Positions 14,914 through 23,362 of a stretch of 64,000 bases of DNA are shown piece after piece. The translations under genes were made by a program, and so were the position numbers. Each line of letters begins with the position of its first letter. Within the stretch, counting starts at the first letter, position 1. Source of the stretch: Paraburkholderia dilworthii (lineage in GTDB: Bacteria; Pseudomonadota; Gammaproteobacteria; Burkholderiales; Burkholderiaceae); NCBI RefSeq assembly GCF_000472525.1, contig NZ_AWZT01000002.1:399222-463221 (forward strand). The letters run 5' to 3'. The notes beneath the pieces were generated by a model, which did not search any database, was not told the DNA's origin, and saw only the letters and a program-made list of their open reading frames with translations.

Positions 14914-15926
14914 TGGAGCGCCTCGGGTACAGGTGCAGCGTCTGCAATCAGACCATTCGACTTCAGCTCCTGCCACAATCCGGCCGGCAGCGTCTGCTCG
15001 AACCACGCGACGTTCTGCCGGAGTTGTTCGACGCTGCGCGCGCCCACCACGCACGACACCACCGCAGGGTGCGCAAGCGGAAACTGCAGCGCCGCGGCGG
15101 GTAGTGGAACCTCGAATTCGCGACAAACCTCAGCCAGCCGGTGGACGCGCGACACGACGGCAGCAGGGGCGTCCCCGTAATTGAACTTGCCGTTACCTGC
15201 CAGCACGCCGGAATTGAACACACCACCGGCCACGATCGAATTCCCATGCCGTACGCAGTCGTCGAGAAACGGTGAAAGACAATCCTGTTCGAGGAGCGTA
15301 TAACGGCCCGCGAGTAACGTCACATCGAGCTGTATCTCCTGCATGGCTTCATGCACGACCTGCCATTCATTCACTCCAAGGCCGATGGCTTTGACCTGCC
15401 CTGCACTACGCAGCGCGTCGAGTGCGCGAAAGCCGCCTCCCGCTGTCAGCTGTTTCCAGAATTCGGCGTTTGCATCCCCATGTGTCACTCGACCGATGTC
15501 ATGCACATACAGCAGATCGATCTGCGCAATGCCGAGACGCTGCTGGCTGTCTTCGAAAGACCGCATGACGCCATCGAAGCTGTAGTTGTAATGCGGCCGG
15601 AAAGGAAGCGGCTCGGCCCAGCCGTCGTCGCCGCATTGAACAGTGACATCGGGCCGAAGAAGCCTGCCGACTTTCGTACTCAGCACGAACTCGTCGCGTG
15701 GCCGCGCCGACAACGCATCGCCGACGCGGCGCTCCGAAAGCGTGTACCCGTAGAACGGCGCAGTGTCGAAATAGCGCAGACCGAGCGACCATGCTTCGTC
15801 CATCAGCGTGCGTGCCTGTTCCGGCGACATCGAGCGATACAGGCCGCCCAGTTGCGAGCACCCCATACCAAGTGCACTCAGTTGCACTGCGCCGCACGAT
15901 AGACCGTGCAGGTCACTTGCTTTCAT
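14910..15926 (-). CDS. Aldo/keto reductase, probable L-fucose (D-threo-aldose) 1-dehydrogenase
   Basis: A 338-residue TIM-barrel aldo/keto reductase. The catalytic tetrad reads Asp54 and Tyr59 (YFDTAPFYGY), Lys85 (FVLSTKVGRLL) and His142 (DLLYVHDIG). The GxGxxxLGGLY opening and the LxxHDxG and GLGVNEW blocks match the D-threo-aldose 1-dehydrogenase/L-fucose dehydrogenase subgroup, which oxidises L-fucose to its lactone using NAD(P). The adjacent mutarotase, lactone-hydrolase fragment and sugar importer support this. The substrate could also be D-arabinose or L-galactose. Confidence 0.85.
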   Translation of the reverse strand: MKASDLHGLSCGAVQLSALGMGCSQLGGLYRSMSPEQARTLMDEAWSLGLRYFDTAPFYGYTLSERRVGDALSARPRDEFVLSTKVGRLLRPDVTVQCGDDGWAEPLPFRPHYNYSFDGVMRSFEDSQQRLGIAQIDLLYVHDIGRVTHGDANAEFWKQLTAGGGFRALDALRSAGQVKAIGLGVNEWQVVHEAMQEIQLDVTLLAGRYTLLEQDCLSPFLDDCVRHGNSIVAGGVFNSGVLAGNGKFNYGDAPAAVVSRVHRLAEVCREFEVPLPAAALQFPLAHPAVVSCVVGARSVEQLRQNVAWFEQTLPAGLWQELKSNGLIADAAPVPEALQ

Positions 15927-16005
15927 CAGGAATTCCGTTTCGAGGGATTCGTTGCACGATGTTCAACGACATACAGTGCGTCCTGAACGGGCGCAGTCCT
16001 TAAGG

Positions 16006-16034
16006 GCGGACAACGCCGTCGAGGCGTCGTCCGC
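16006..16034. other. Strong intercistronic hairpin downstream of binding-protein gene
   Basis: GCGGAC (16006-16011) pairs with GTCCGC (16029-16034), and after one mismatch ACGCC pairs with GGCGT, closing on a GTCGA loop. It lies just after the stop of the sugar-binding-protein gene in the direction of transcription. Such stems often protect the abundant binding-protein message from 3' decay. No T tract follows. Confidence 0.5.
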
Positions 16035-16042
16035 GCTGCGCT

Positions 16043-16987
16043 TCAATACAACACGTTCTTCGCGACAGGCCGATCGATGTTGTCCTTCTCGACCATCACG
16101 ACACCCGTATCCAGTTGCTTCACAACCGGCTTGTGTTCGATGACCTCCACGGCCGTTTTCACGCCTTTGTAGCCCATCTGATACGAGCCCTGAACAGCGA
16201 TGGCCTGGATGGTTCCGTCCTTGACGAAGCCCTGGAGGTCCTGGTTGCCGTCAAAGCCAATCGCGACGATCTTGCCGGCTTTGCCGGACTGCGCCAACGC
16301 GCGCCCCATCCCCACGGCAGTCGGTTCATTCGCACCGAAGATACCCTTCAGATCCGGATTGGCCGACAGCACGTCGGTCGTCTGATTGAGCGCCGTCGCC
16401 ATTTGCGACTGCGAGTAGAACGGTCCGACAATCTGCAGCTTCGAGTGCTGCGCAAGATATTTGCGGAACCCACCCACGCGGCCAATCTCGGAACCTGCTC
16501 CGGCGACGTATGACATCACAGCGACCTTCCCTGTCTGTCCAACACGGTCGATCATCGCTTTCGCGCACAACTCACCGGCCTTGGCGTTATCGGTCGAGAG
16601 AAACGACTGGTAATACTGCTTGCCCGAATCGGACACGAGCGAATCGATCAGGACAACTGGAATTTTTGCCTCCCAGGCCTTCTTCATTGCGGGGACCAGT
16701 GCGTCGGGATCGGACGGCGCGAGCACGATCGCCGCGACATGCCGGTTCACCGCGTTCTCGACCATATTGACCTCGTCGGCCACGGCTGATTCGGTCGCCG
16801 GTCCCTGAAACGTCATCGTGTAGCCGTTCAGCCCTTTCATGCCCTCCGTTGCACCCTTTTGCACGTTCTGCCAATAATTCGAGTTGGCCGTCTTGACGAT
16901 AACGGCGATCTCTCCGCCCGCCGCATTCGCGTGCGCCGTCACTGCGGTCAAAAGTGCGGCGGCCAATGCCAGATACGTCTTCCTCAT
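16043..16987 (-). CDS. Sugar ABC transporter substrate-binding protein (RbsB-like)
   Basis: A 314-residue periplasmic binding protein of the pentose/hexose (RbsB, type I) class. Residues 1 to about 23 are a Sec signal (basic start, ALAAALLTAVTAHANA). The two lobes are evident: EIAVIVKTANSNYWQNVQKG starts lobe one, then IVLAPSDPDALVPAMKKAWE, VVLIDSLVSDSG and GIFGANEPTAVGMGRALAQS in the second. It feeds the permease and ATPase encoded immediately upstream. Gene order ATPase, permease, binding protein is seen along the transcript. The likely ligand is the sugar oxidised by the neighbouring aldose dehydrogenase. Confidence 0.92.
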   Translation of the reverse strand: MRKTYLALAAALLTAVTAHANAAGGEIAVIVKTANSNYWQNVQKGATEGMKGLNGYTMTFQGPATESAVADEVNMVENAVNRHVAAIVLAPSDPDALVPAMKKAWEAKIPVVLIDSLVSDSGKQYYQSFLSTDNAKAGELCAKAMIDRVGQTGKVAVMSYVAGAGSEIGRVGGFRKYLAQHSKLQIVGPFYSQSQMATALNQTTDVLSANPDLKGIFGANEPTAVGMGRALAQSGKAGKIVAIGFDGNQDLQGFVKDGTIQAIAVQGSYQMGYKGVKTAVEVIEHKPVVKQLDTGVVMVEKDNIDRPVAKNVLY

Positions 16988-17055
16988 GTCTCACTCCTTG
17001 GGTTGGTGATTGCACTGCTTTGTTGGACTTCTCGAATGGCATCATTCGATGTGCT

Positions 17056-18084
17056 TTATCGGCGGTTTCTGACCTGGTCGATCCAGACCGTGCCGAGAAT
17101 GACCAGGCCGATAATGATTTGCTGAACGAAACTCGATACGCCGTTCATGTTCAGGCCATTGCGCAGCACGCCGATGACGAACGCACCGATGGCCGTACCG
17201 GAGATCGTGCCCACACCGCCCATCAGGGACGTCCCGCCAATCACGGCGCTGGCGATTGCATCGAGCTCGTACATGACGCCTTCGTTGGGTTGCGCCGTGA
17301 CGAGGCGCGACATCAGCACGCAACCCGTCAGACCGGCGAGCACGCCGGACAGCACATAGGTAAACAACGTGACGCGCCGGACATTGACGCCGGAGAGGCG
17401 CGCAGCTTCGGCATTCGATCCGACTGCATAGATGTGGCGGCCAAGCGAGGTGCGCGTGAGCATGATCGACACGGCCACTGCCAGCACGACCATAATGATC
17501 ACGGGATACGGAATCCCCGGAAATACCGTATCGGGGAATCCGTCTGCTCCGATATGCGAGATGCGGAACAACGCGCCATTTCCGAGTTCGCCAAAAGCGT
17601 CGCCGAGTCCGGAAACCGGGCGCGCACCCGTGATCTGAAGCGCGAGACCACGCGCGACCAGCATCATGCCGAGCGTGGCGATAAAAGGCGGCAGACCCAT
17701 GCGCGTGACGCACAGGCCATTAACGAGTCCGCACAGGCCGCCGACCACGATGCCGCCGAGCATGCCGAGAGGAATCGGCACGCCAGCCTTGACGAGCAAC
17801 GCCGCGACCACACCGGACAGCGCGAGTACGGAACCCACGGACAGGTCGATTCCACCCGTAATGATCACGCAGGTTGCCGCCACACCGAGATAGGCAATCG
17901 ACGTCACCTGCAAGGCGACCGTCATGCCGTTTCCGACCGAGAAGAAAGCGGAACTGGTCGCTGAAAAAACGAGCACCAGCATGATCAAACTGCCGAGCGC
18001 CGCGAATTTCTGAATCAGGTCGCGACGCCGGAGCTTCGCGCTGGTGTCGACAGTAGTGGTCTGTTCGGATGTTATTTCAAGCAT
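17056..18084 (-). CDS. Sugar ABC transporter permease (RbsC-like)
   Basis: A 342-residue inner-membrane permease of the BPD_transp_2/AraH-RbsC family with about nine or ten hydrophobic segments. Typical blocks are GGIDLSVGSVLALSGVVAAL in the first half, GLCVTRMGLPPFIATLGMML and GSNAEAARLSGVNVRRVTLF, then AIASAVIGGTSLMGGVGTIS near the end. It overlaps the ATPase gene by eight bases at its 5' end, so the two are translationally coupled. It forms the channel (as a dimer) of the sugar importer. Confidence 0.93.
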   Translation of the reverse strand: MLEITSEQTTTVDTSAKLRRRDLIQKFAALGSLIMLVLVFSATSSAFFSVGNGMTVALQVTSIAYLGVAATCVIITGGIDLSVGSVLALSGVVAALLVKAGVPIPLGMLGGIVVGGLCGLVNGLCVTRMGLPPFIATLGMMLVARGLALQITGARPVSGLGDAFGELGNGALFRISHIGADGFPDTVFPGIPYPVIIMVVLAVAVSIMLTRTSLGRHIYAVGSNAEAARLSGVNVRRVTLFTYVLSGVLAGLTGCVLMSRLVTAQPNEGVMYELDAIASAVIGGTSLMGGVGTISGTAIGAFVIGVLRNGLNMNGVSSFVQQIIIGLVILGTVWIDQVRNRR

Positions 18085-19633
18085 GATTTCGTCCCGATGC
18101 GAAGTGCATGATTTCTTCCTGATTGGTGTGGCGCGTCTCCAGGATCGTGGCGATCCGGCCTTCGTGGAATACCGCGACGCGATCGGACATGCCGAGAATC
18201 TCGGGCAATTCCGAACTGATCAGCACAACGCCGATGCCCTGCGCGGCGAGCTGATCCATCAGCGTATAGATCGCGTATTTCGCGCCGACATCGATCCCGC
18301 GCGTGGGTTCGTCGAAAAACAGAATCTTCGATTCGCGAAACAGCCATTTGCCGATGACAACCTTCTGCTGATTGCCGCCGGACAGGTTGCGCGTAAGTTG
18401 ATGGACCGTCGGCGTGCGGATGCCGAGCGTTTCGACGTAACGCTGTGCGGTGGCCGCTTCTTCTGCGAAGCGGATGAAGCCCGCGCGACCCGACACCGCC
18501 TCGATGTTGGCCAGAGTGATGTTGGTCGCGACCGGCATCTTCAGCGCGAGGCCGTCGCTCTTGCGGTCTTCCGACAGATACGCGATGCCGTGGCGAATCG
18601 CGTCGATAGGCGAGCGGATCGACACGCGCTCGCTCCCGATATGAATCTCGCCACCGTCGGGCTGGTCAGCGCCGAAAATCGCCCGTGCCACTTCGGTCCG
18701 CCCTGCGCCCATCAAGCCGGCGAAGCCGAGGATCTCGCCTCGCCTCAGTTCGAACGAAACCGGCCCGAATGCCGGTGCACGCGACATATTTTCGACACGC
18801 AGCAGCACGTCCGGCGTCGGGACCGAGCGGCGCGGCGGGTACGCATCGTTCAATGCCCGGCCCACCATCCGCGCAACGATCTCATCCATGCTGGTCGCCG
18901 CGAAGTCGTCGGTTGAAATGTGATGTCCGTCGCGCAGCACCGTCACGCGGTCGACGATCTGCTTCATTTCGTCCAGACGATGAGAGATGTAGACAATGCC
19001 AACGCCGCTCTCGCGCAACTCCTTGATGATCCGGAACAGGTGCATGGTTTCGGATTCGGTGAGCGACGAAGTGGGTTCGTCCATGATCAACACCTGGGCG
19101 TCGAGCGAGAGAGCCTTGGCGATTTCGACCATCTGTTGCTGGGCGATCGACAGCGTCCCCACCAGCCTGGTGGGCGGCAACGACAATCCAATGCGGGCGA
19201 GCGCGCGCTGGGCGTTGCCATTCAGTCGTGCGCGATCGATGAACGGTCCGCGTTTGGGCTCGCGTGCCAGATAGATGTTTTCCGCAATCGACAGATGCGG
19301 CACCAGGTTCAGTTCCTGGTGAATGATTGCAATGCCTGCGTCCTGTGCGTCGAGTGACGATGCGAACCGCCGTTCCATGCCGCGAAAAACGATCGTGCCG
19401 GCATCCGGCTGGTATTGGCCGCTGACGATCTTCATCAGGGTCGACTTGCCGGCGCCGTTTTCGCCACAAATCGCGTGGACTTCGCCGCGGCGCAATTCGA
19501 AGTGCACATCCTCAAGTGCGACGACGCCGGGAAACCGCTTCCCCAGCCCGCTCAGTTTCAATAGCTCCTGGGGTTCCTGTGCAGCGAAGCCGCCCACCGC
19601 GCGCGGTGCCAGTTCGGCGCTCAAATCTGTCAC
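18077..19633 (-). CDS. Sugar ABC transporter ATP-binding protein (RbsA-like, two ABC domains)
   Basis: A 518-residue double-ATPase of the ribose/galactose importer type. The first ABC domain has Walker A GENGAGKST, then signature TLSIAQQQMVEIAKAL and Walker B VLIMDEPTSSLTE. The second domain starts near residue 265, has the degenerate P-loop GLMGAGRTEVAR normal for this class, signature NLSGGNQQKVVIGKWL and Walker B ILFFDEPTRGIDVG. Length is standard (about 500). It is the first gene of the minus-strand operon, transcribed away from the GntR regulator. Confidence 0.94.
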   Translation of the reverse strand: MTDLSAELAPRAVGGFAAQEPQELLKLSGLGKRFPGVVALEDVHFELRRGEVHAICGENGAGKSTLMKIVSGQYQPDAGTIVFRGMERRFASSLDAQDAGIAIIHQELNLVPHLSIAENIYLAREPKRGPFIDRARLNGNAQRALARIGLSLPPTRLVGTLSIAQQQMVEIAKALSLDAQVLIMDEPTSSLTESETMHLFRIIKELRESGVGIVYISHRLDEMKQIVDRVTVLRDGHHISTDDFAATSMDEIVARMVGRALNDAYPPRRSVPTPDVLLRVENMSRAPAFGPVSFELRRGEILGFAGLMGAGRTEVARAIFGADQPDGGEIHIGSERVSIRSPIDAIRHGIAYLSEDRKSDGLALKMPVATNITLANIEAVSGRAGFIRFAEEAATAQRYVETLGIRTPTVHQLTRNLSGGNQQKVVIGKWLFRESKILFFDEPTRGIDVGAKYAIYTLMDQLAAQGIGVVLISSELPEILGMSDRVAVFHEGRIATILETRHTNQEEIMHFASGRNHA

Positions 19634-19665
19634 GCGTGTCTCCTTCTTTGAATGCGGCTCTTGTG

Positions 19666-19722
19666 TTGGTCAGGCCAATCTGACGCAGATTAAAGGACAA
19701 AATGCGTGTCTGGTCAAGCCAA
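19666..19722. promoter_or_regulatory. Two FadR/GntR-type operator candidates between sugar operon and regulator
   Basis: Two near-palindromes, TTGGTCAGGCCAA (19666-19678) and CTGGTCAAGCCAA (19710-19722), lie in the 231-base divergent gap. Both follow the TGGTC-N-GACCA plan known for FadR-subfamily GntR operators, with one and two mismatches. Their centres are 44 bases apart, close to four helical turns, so two dimers would sit on the same face. They are closer to the ATPase gene, fitting repression of the importer operon. Confidence 0.55.
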
Positions 19723-19864
19723 TTCAGCCAGTATTTCCATTGGCCTTACCCCGTACAAACCCGCATCGTCTTGGGTCAAAGTGCGGGAAACGTTGCTGGG
19801 CTTGCGTGGTAGACTTGATCGCCGGTCGACGGACGATCGAGCCATTTCTCCCTTCGGCAGCAAA

Positions 19865-20605
19865 ATGAAACACACTGAGCCAAAGCGGCTTTACCAATTG
19901 GTTGCCGACAAGATTCGCGACCTCATCCACAGGGGCGATTTCCCTCCGGGCTCGAGACTGCCGGCTGAGCGCGAGTTGTCGCAGCAACTCGGCGTTTCGC
20001 GCCCGTCTCTGCGCGAGGCGTTGATCGCGCTGGAAATCGGCGGCAGTGTCGAGACGCGCATGGGGTCGGGCGTCTACGTGCGCGACACTGCAAACGAAAC
20101 CGAAGGATCGCTGGCTGTATTAGGCGAAAGCCCGACGGAAATCATGCAGGCACGGGCTGTGATCGAAGGCGGTCTCGTCGTGCTCGCCAGCACGCGGCTC
20201 ACGGCCGTCGCTCTTGACCGGTTGCGGCGCAGCGTGGAGGCGATGCATCGTCTCGCCTCCGCCGGCAAATCCCCTCTGGAACCGGACCGGCAATTCCACC
20301 TGATCATCGCGGAAACAGCCGGCAACACGATGTTGAGCCGGTACGTGGCCGATCTGTTTGATGCGAGGCGCGATCCGATCGGCGCGAGGATCAGCGAACT
20401 CGCCGAAAATACGGCGACGTGGATGGCTGCCGTCGAGGAACACGAAAAAGTCCTGCATGCCTTGCAAGCGGGAGACCCGCTTGCCGCAGAAGCCGCGATG
20501 CGATCGCATCTGAAAGCTTCTGAAGAGCGTTGGGTCGGAAGCGACATCAAGAAAGTTGCGCCCAACGATGCGGAGGGTAAAGCTGGGCGCGTGCGACTGG
20601 GTTGA
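19865..20605 (+). CDS. GntR-family regulator, FadR subgroup with FCD domain
   Basis: A 246-residue regulator. The N-terminal winged helix is at residues 5-75 (LYQLVADKIRDLIHRGDFPP, then GSRLPAERELSQQLGVSRPS). The C-terminal all-helical FCD domain starts near residue 95 (ARAVIEGGLVVLAS) and carries the metal/ligand positions in the FHLIIAETAGN segment and the later EHEKVLHAL His. It is divergent from the RbsA-type ATPase gene and flanked by two operator-like palindromes, so it most likely represses the sugar operon until a sugar acid is bound. The ATG at 19865 was chosen since the upstream in-frame stretch crosses the operator region. Confidence 0.92.
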   Translation: MKHTEPKRLYQLVADKIRDLIHRGDFPPGSRLPAERELSQQLGVSRPSLREALIALEIGGSVETRMGSGVYVRDTANETEGSLAVLGESPTEIMQARAVIEGGLVVLASTRLTAVALDRLRRSVEAMHRLASAGKSPLEPDRQFHLIIAETAGNTMLSRYVADLFDARRDPIGARISELAENTATWMAAVEEHEKVLHALQAGDPLAAEAAMRSHLKASEERWVGSDIKKVAPNDAEGKAGRVRLG

Positions 20606-20620
20606 GTTGTGAACTCAACC
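20600..20620 (+). terminator. Perfect nine-base-pair hairpin overlapping the regulator stop codon
   Basis: GGTTGAGTT (20600-20608) pairs perfectly with AACTCAACC (20612-20620) across a GTG loop, and the TGA stop of the regulator lies inside the left arm. It separates the regulator from the convergent phnM gene ending at 20645. The downstream bases are T-rich only in part, so termination efficiency is uncertain. Confidence 0.5.
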
Positions 20621-20644
20621 GGTCTGAGTGCTGCTTCTGCTTGA

Positions 20645-21778
20645 CTACGCGACCCGGTTACCCCCCAAAAATGTCGCGCGCGGAACAGGCAGCCGATCCG
20701 ACATTGCGACTCGTACGAAGTCGGCTCTCAACCCAACCGCGATGGCGCCACGATCCGTCAAGCGCGCCGCATTGGCCGGCGTCGACGACACCGTGCGCAT
20801 TGCTTGCGGCAAGGACCAGCCGGCTTTGTCGACCAGCTCGAACGCGGCCGTCAGCAAGCTCGACGGTACGTAGTCGGACGACAGAATGTCGAGCAGCCCC
20901 GACTTCGCCATCTCCAACGCGGAGACATTGCCCGAGTGCGATCCGCCGCGCACGATGTTGGGTGCGCCCATGATCGTCGAGATGCCGCGTTCGCGCGCTG
21001 CTTGCGCCGCAACGAGAGTGGTCGGGAATTCAGCCAGCACAATGCCGTTTTCCGCTGCTTCGAGAACATGTTCGACCGATGTATCGTCGTGACTTGCGAG
21101 CGGAAGGCCACGCGCTTTGCAGCGGGCGACAATCTCCGCTCGATGAAACCGCGCGTAACGCTGCTGGTCGCTGGTCAGTTCGTTCAGCATGGTGTCCGCC
21201 TGCTGATCGGTCCATTTGCCATGACGTTCCTGGTACTTGCGCCATTGCACCGGGTCGTGCCATTGACGTTGGCCCGGCGTATGGTCCATCACCGAAACGA
21301 GCCGCAGCAGACGGTGTGAAACCAGGCCATCGAAAACTTCCAGGACGTCGGCGGCCGCGATCTCACAGCGTAGATGCAGGAAGTGATCGACGCGCAGCAC
21401 GCCCTGCGCCGCGAGGCGTTCAATGGCGCGCGCGTTGCTGGTCTGGAGGTCCTTGCCGCGTACGCCCACGCCGTTGCGCGAGCCAATGCCCAACGCATCG
21501 AACACAGTCGTAATGCCCGCGCTTGCCACTTGCGCGTCATGCACCACGATTGCTGCCTCGGAATTCCACAGCACGCCTGGGCGCGGTGCGATATGTTTTT
21601 CGATGTTATCCGTGTGCAGTTCCACGAGACCTGGCAACAGGTAATCGCCGCCCCAGTCTGCTGCATCGCTGGCTGAAGTCGTACCCGGCGCGACTTCAGC
21701 AATGCGTCCATTGGCGACGCGTACAACGCCTGTAAACTCTTCGTCGCGAGTGACGATTCGTGCGTTCTTGATCAGCAT
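20645..21778 (-). CDS. phnM: Alpha-D-ribose 1-methylphosphonate 5-triphosphate diphosphatase
   Basis: A 377-residue amidohydrolase-fold enzyme that removes pyrophosphate from ribose 1-alkylphosphonate 5-triphosphate before C-P bond cleavage. The metal-binding HTDN motif follows GGDYLLPGLVEL, and further ligands are in HFLHLRCE and the SHDDTS segment. PNIVRGGSHSGNVSALEMA and SDYVPSSLL are typical PhnM blocks. The 5' end overlaps the phnL 3' end by seven bases. It is the last gene of the minus-strand phnGHIJKLM unit. Confidence 0.94.
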   Translation of the reverse strand: MLIKNARIVTRDEEFTGVVRVANGRIAEVAPGTTSASDAADWGGDYLLPGLVELHTDNIEKHIAPRPGVLWNSEAAIVVHDAQVASAGITTVFDALGIGSRNGVGVRGKDLQTSNARAIERLAAQGVLRVDHFLHLRCEIAAADVLEVFDGLVSHRLLRLVSVMDHTPGQRQWHDPVQWRKYQERHGKWTDQQADTMLNELTSDQQRYARFHRAEIVARCKARGLPLASHDDTSVEHVLEAAENGIVLAEFPTTLVAAQAARERGISTIMGAPNIVRGGSHSGNVSALEMAKSGLLDILSSDYVPSSLLTAAFELVDKAGWSLPQAMRTVSSTPANAARLTDRGAIAVGLRADFVRVAMSDRLPVPRATFLGGNRVA

Positions 21779-22563
21779 GTTTGCAAGTTCTTCGTGGTTG
21801 TGGCCGCGTGCCCGGCAGCAGCGTTGAGTTGAATCAACCGAGTGGCGACGCGTTCACGCGTGTCGTCGTCGTGGAAAATACCGACGATCGCCGTGCCACG
21901 CTCGCGCGCTTCGACGATGAGATCGGCGACCACTTGCCGGTTCTCGGCATCGAGCGATGCGGTCGGTTCGTCGAGCAGCAAAAGAGGCTGTCCGGCGATC
22001 AGCCCACGGGCGATGTTGATACGTTGTTGCTCACCACCCGAGAACGTGGCCGGTGCGAGCGTCCACAATCGGCGCGGCACGTTCAGGCGCTCCAGCAAGG
22101 CACCGGCGCGTTCGCGCGCTTCATCTTCATCCATGCCACGCGACGCGAGCGGTTCGCTGACGAGATCTATCGATGCAACTCGTGGAATGGCGCGCAGAAA
22201 CTGGCTGACGTAACCCACGGTCGTGCGGCGCAGCCGGATCACTTGGTGCGGCTGCGCGTCCGATAGAGATAGAAACCCAGAAGCGCTGCTCTCATCGCGA
22301 ATCGTAACCACGCCGCGTGTCAGCAAATAATTGCCGTACATGCAGCGTAGCAAAGTGCTTTTTCCGACCCCCGAGGGCCCCGACAACACCACGCATTCCC
22401 CGCGCTCCACATCGAGCGATACACCGCCGAGCGCCGCGATGCTCACCCCGCCCTGTTGATGCAACGTGAAGGTTTTTTCAACGTCGCGTGCACGCAGCAT
22501 CAGCTTTTTGCGGTCAGCAAAAACAGCGGCGTCGGCAAGTTCATTGAAGCTATTGGCATTCAT
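21772..22563 (-). CDS. phnL: C-P lyase ATP-binding-cassette protein
   Basis: A 263-residue single ABC domain protein. Walker A is SGPSGVGKST, the signature is FSGGEQQRINIARG and Walker B is PLLLLDEPTASLD. PhnL is required with PhnG, PhnH and PhnI to attach the phosphonate to the ribose of ATP, and is not a transporter subunit. The ATG at 22563 gives an N-terminus like other PhnL proteins; the frame upstream runs into phnK. Order between phnK and phnM matches the canonical operon. Confidence 0.93.
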   Translation of the reverse strand: MNANSFNELADAAVFADRKKLMLRARDVEKTFTLHQQGGVSIAALGGVSLDVERGECVVLSGPSGVGKSTLLRCMYGNYLLTRGVVTIRDESSASGFLSLSDAQPHQVIRLRRTTVGYVSQFLRAIPRVASIDLVSEPLASRGMDEDEARERAGALLERLNVPRRLWTLAPATFSGGEQQRINIARGLIAGQPLLLLDEPTASLDAENRQVVADLIVEARERGTAIVGIFHDDDTRERVATRLIQLNAAAGHAATTTKNLQTC

Positions 22564-22573
22564 TTCAAGGCTC

Positions 22574-23362
22574 TCAAACAGGCAGCACGGACGCAACCAG
22601 CGTCTGCGTATAAGGATGTTGCGGGTCGTCAAGCACCTGATCGGTCAGTCCGCTTTCGACCACGCGGCCATCCTTCATCACCATCAGGCGGTGGGCAAGC
22701 AGACGAGCCACGCCAATATCGTGCGTGACGATCAGCGCGGCGAGGTGCAATCTTGCCGTCAATGTGCGCAACAGATCCAGCAAGCGCGCCTGCACGGATA
22801 CATCGAGCCCGGCCGTTGGTTCATCCATGAAAATGAGGCGCGGGTTCGTTACGAGATTGCGCGCGATCTGCAGCCGCTGCTGCATGCCGCCTGAGAACGC
22901 GGACGGCAACTCATCGATCCGCGCAGCATCCAGTTCGACCTGGCTCATCCAGTCGGATGCGATATTGCGAAGCTTGCCGTAATGACGCGCGCCGTTGGCC
23001 ATCAAAGGTTCGCCGATATTCGCGCCCGCCGACACTCCGTGCCGCAAGCCATCGCGAGCATTCTGATGCACGAAGCCCCAGTCGGTACGAGCAAGCATGC
23101 GCCTCCGCGGCGTCGGCAGCGTGAACAGGTCCAGCACTTCATGTTCCGCCGTACGATACGTCAACGCACCGTCGTCCGACGGCGTGTGCAGCGCGAGTGC
23201 GTTCAGTAACGTCGATTTCCCCGAGCCCGATTCCCCGACAATGCACAACACCTCGCCCGGATAGATATCGATGTCCACATCGGTGCATCCGCCGCGTCCG
23301 TTATAACGTTTGGTGAGTCCTCGCGCGCTGAGCAACGGCAGCGCTGGCGCCGGAAAATTCAT
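22574..23362 (-). CDS. phnK: C-P lyase ATP-binding-cassette protein
   Basis: A 262-residue ABC protein that, in E. coli, docks on the PhnGHIJ core as a dimer. Walker A is VGESGSGKST, the signature is FSGGMQQRLQIARNLVTNPR and Walker B follows as LIFMDEPTAGLD. GFVHQNARDGLRHGVSAGAN is a characteristic PhnK segment. It overlaps phnJ by four bases (ATGA), so expression is coupled. The closest relatives outside C-P lyase are oligopeptide transport ATPases, but context and the internal motifs favour PhnK. Confidence 0.94.
   Translation of the reverse strand: MNFPAPALPLLSARGLTKRYNGRGGCTDVDIDIYPGEVLCIVGESGSGKSTLLNALALHTPSDDGALTYRTAEHEVLDLFTLPTPRRRMLARTDWGFVHQNARDGLRHGVSAGANIGEPLMANGARHYGKLRNIASDWMSQVELDAARIDELPSAFSGGMQQRLQIARNLVTNPRLIFMDEPTAGLDVSVQARLLDLLRTLTARLHLAALIVTHDIGVARLLAHRLMVMKDGRVVESGLTDQVLDDPQHPYTQTLVASVLPV

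Noticed and set aside
16954..17964. A 336-codon plus-strand frame rich in Asp, His and Arg
   Set aside because: Antisense to the sugar permease gene, whose hydrophobic codons read as charged residues on the other strand.
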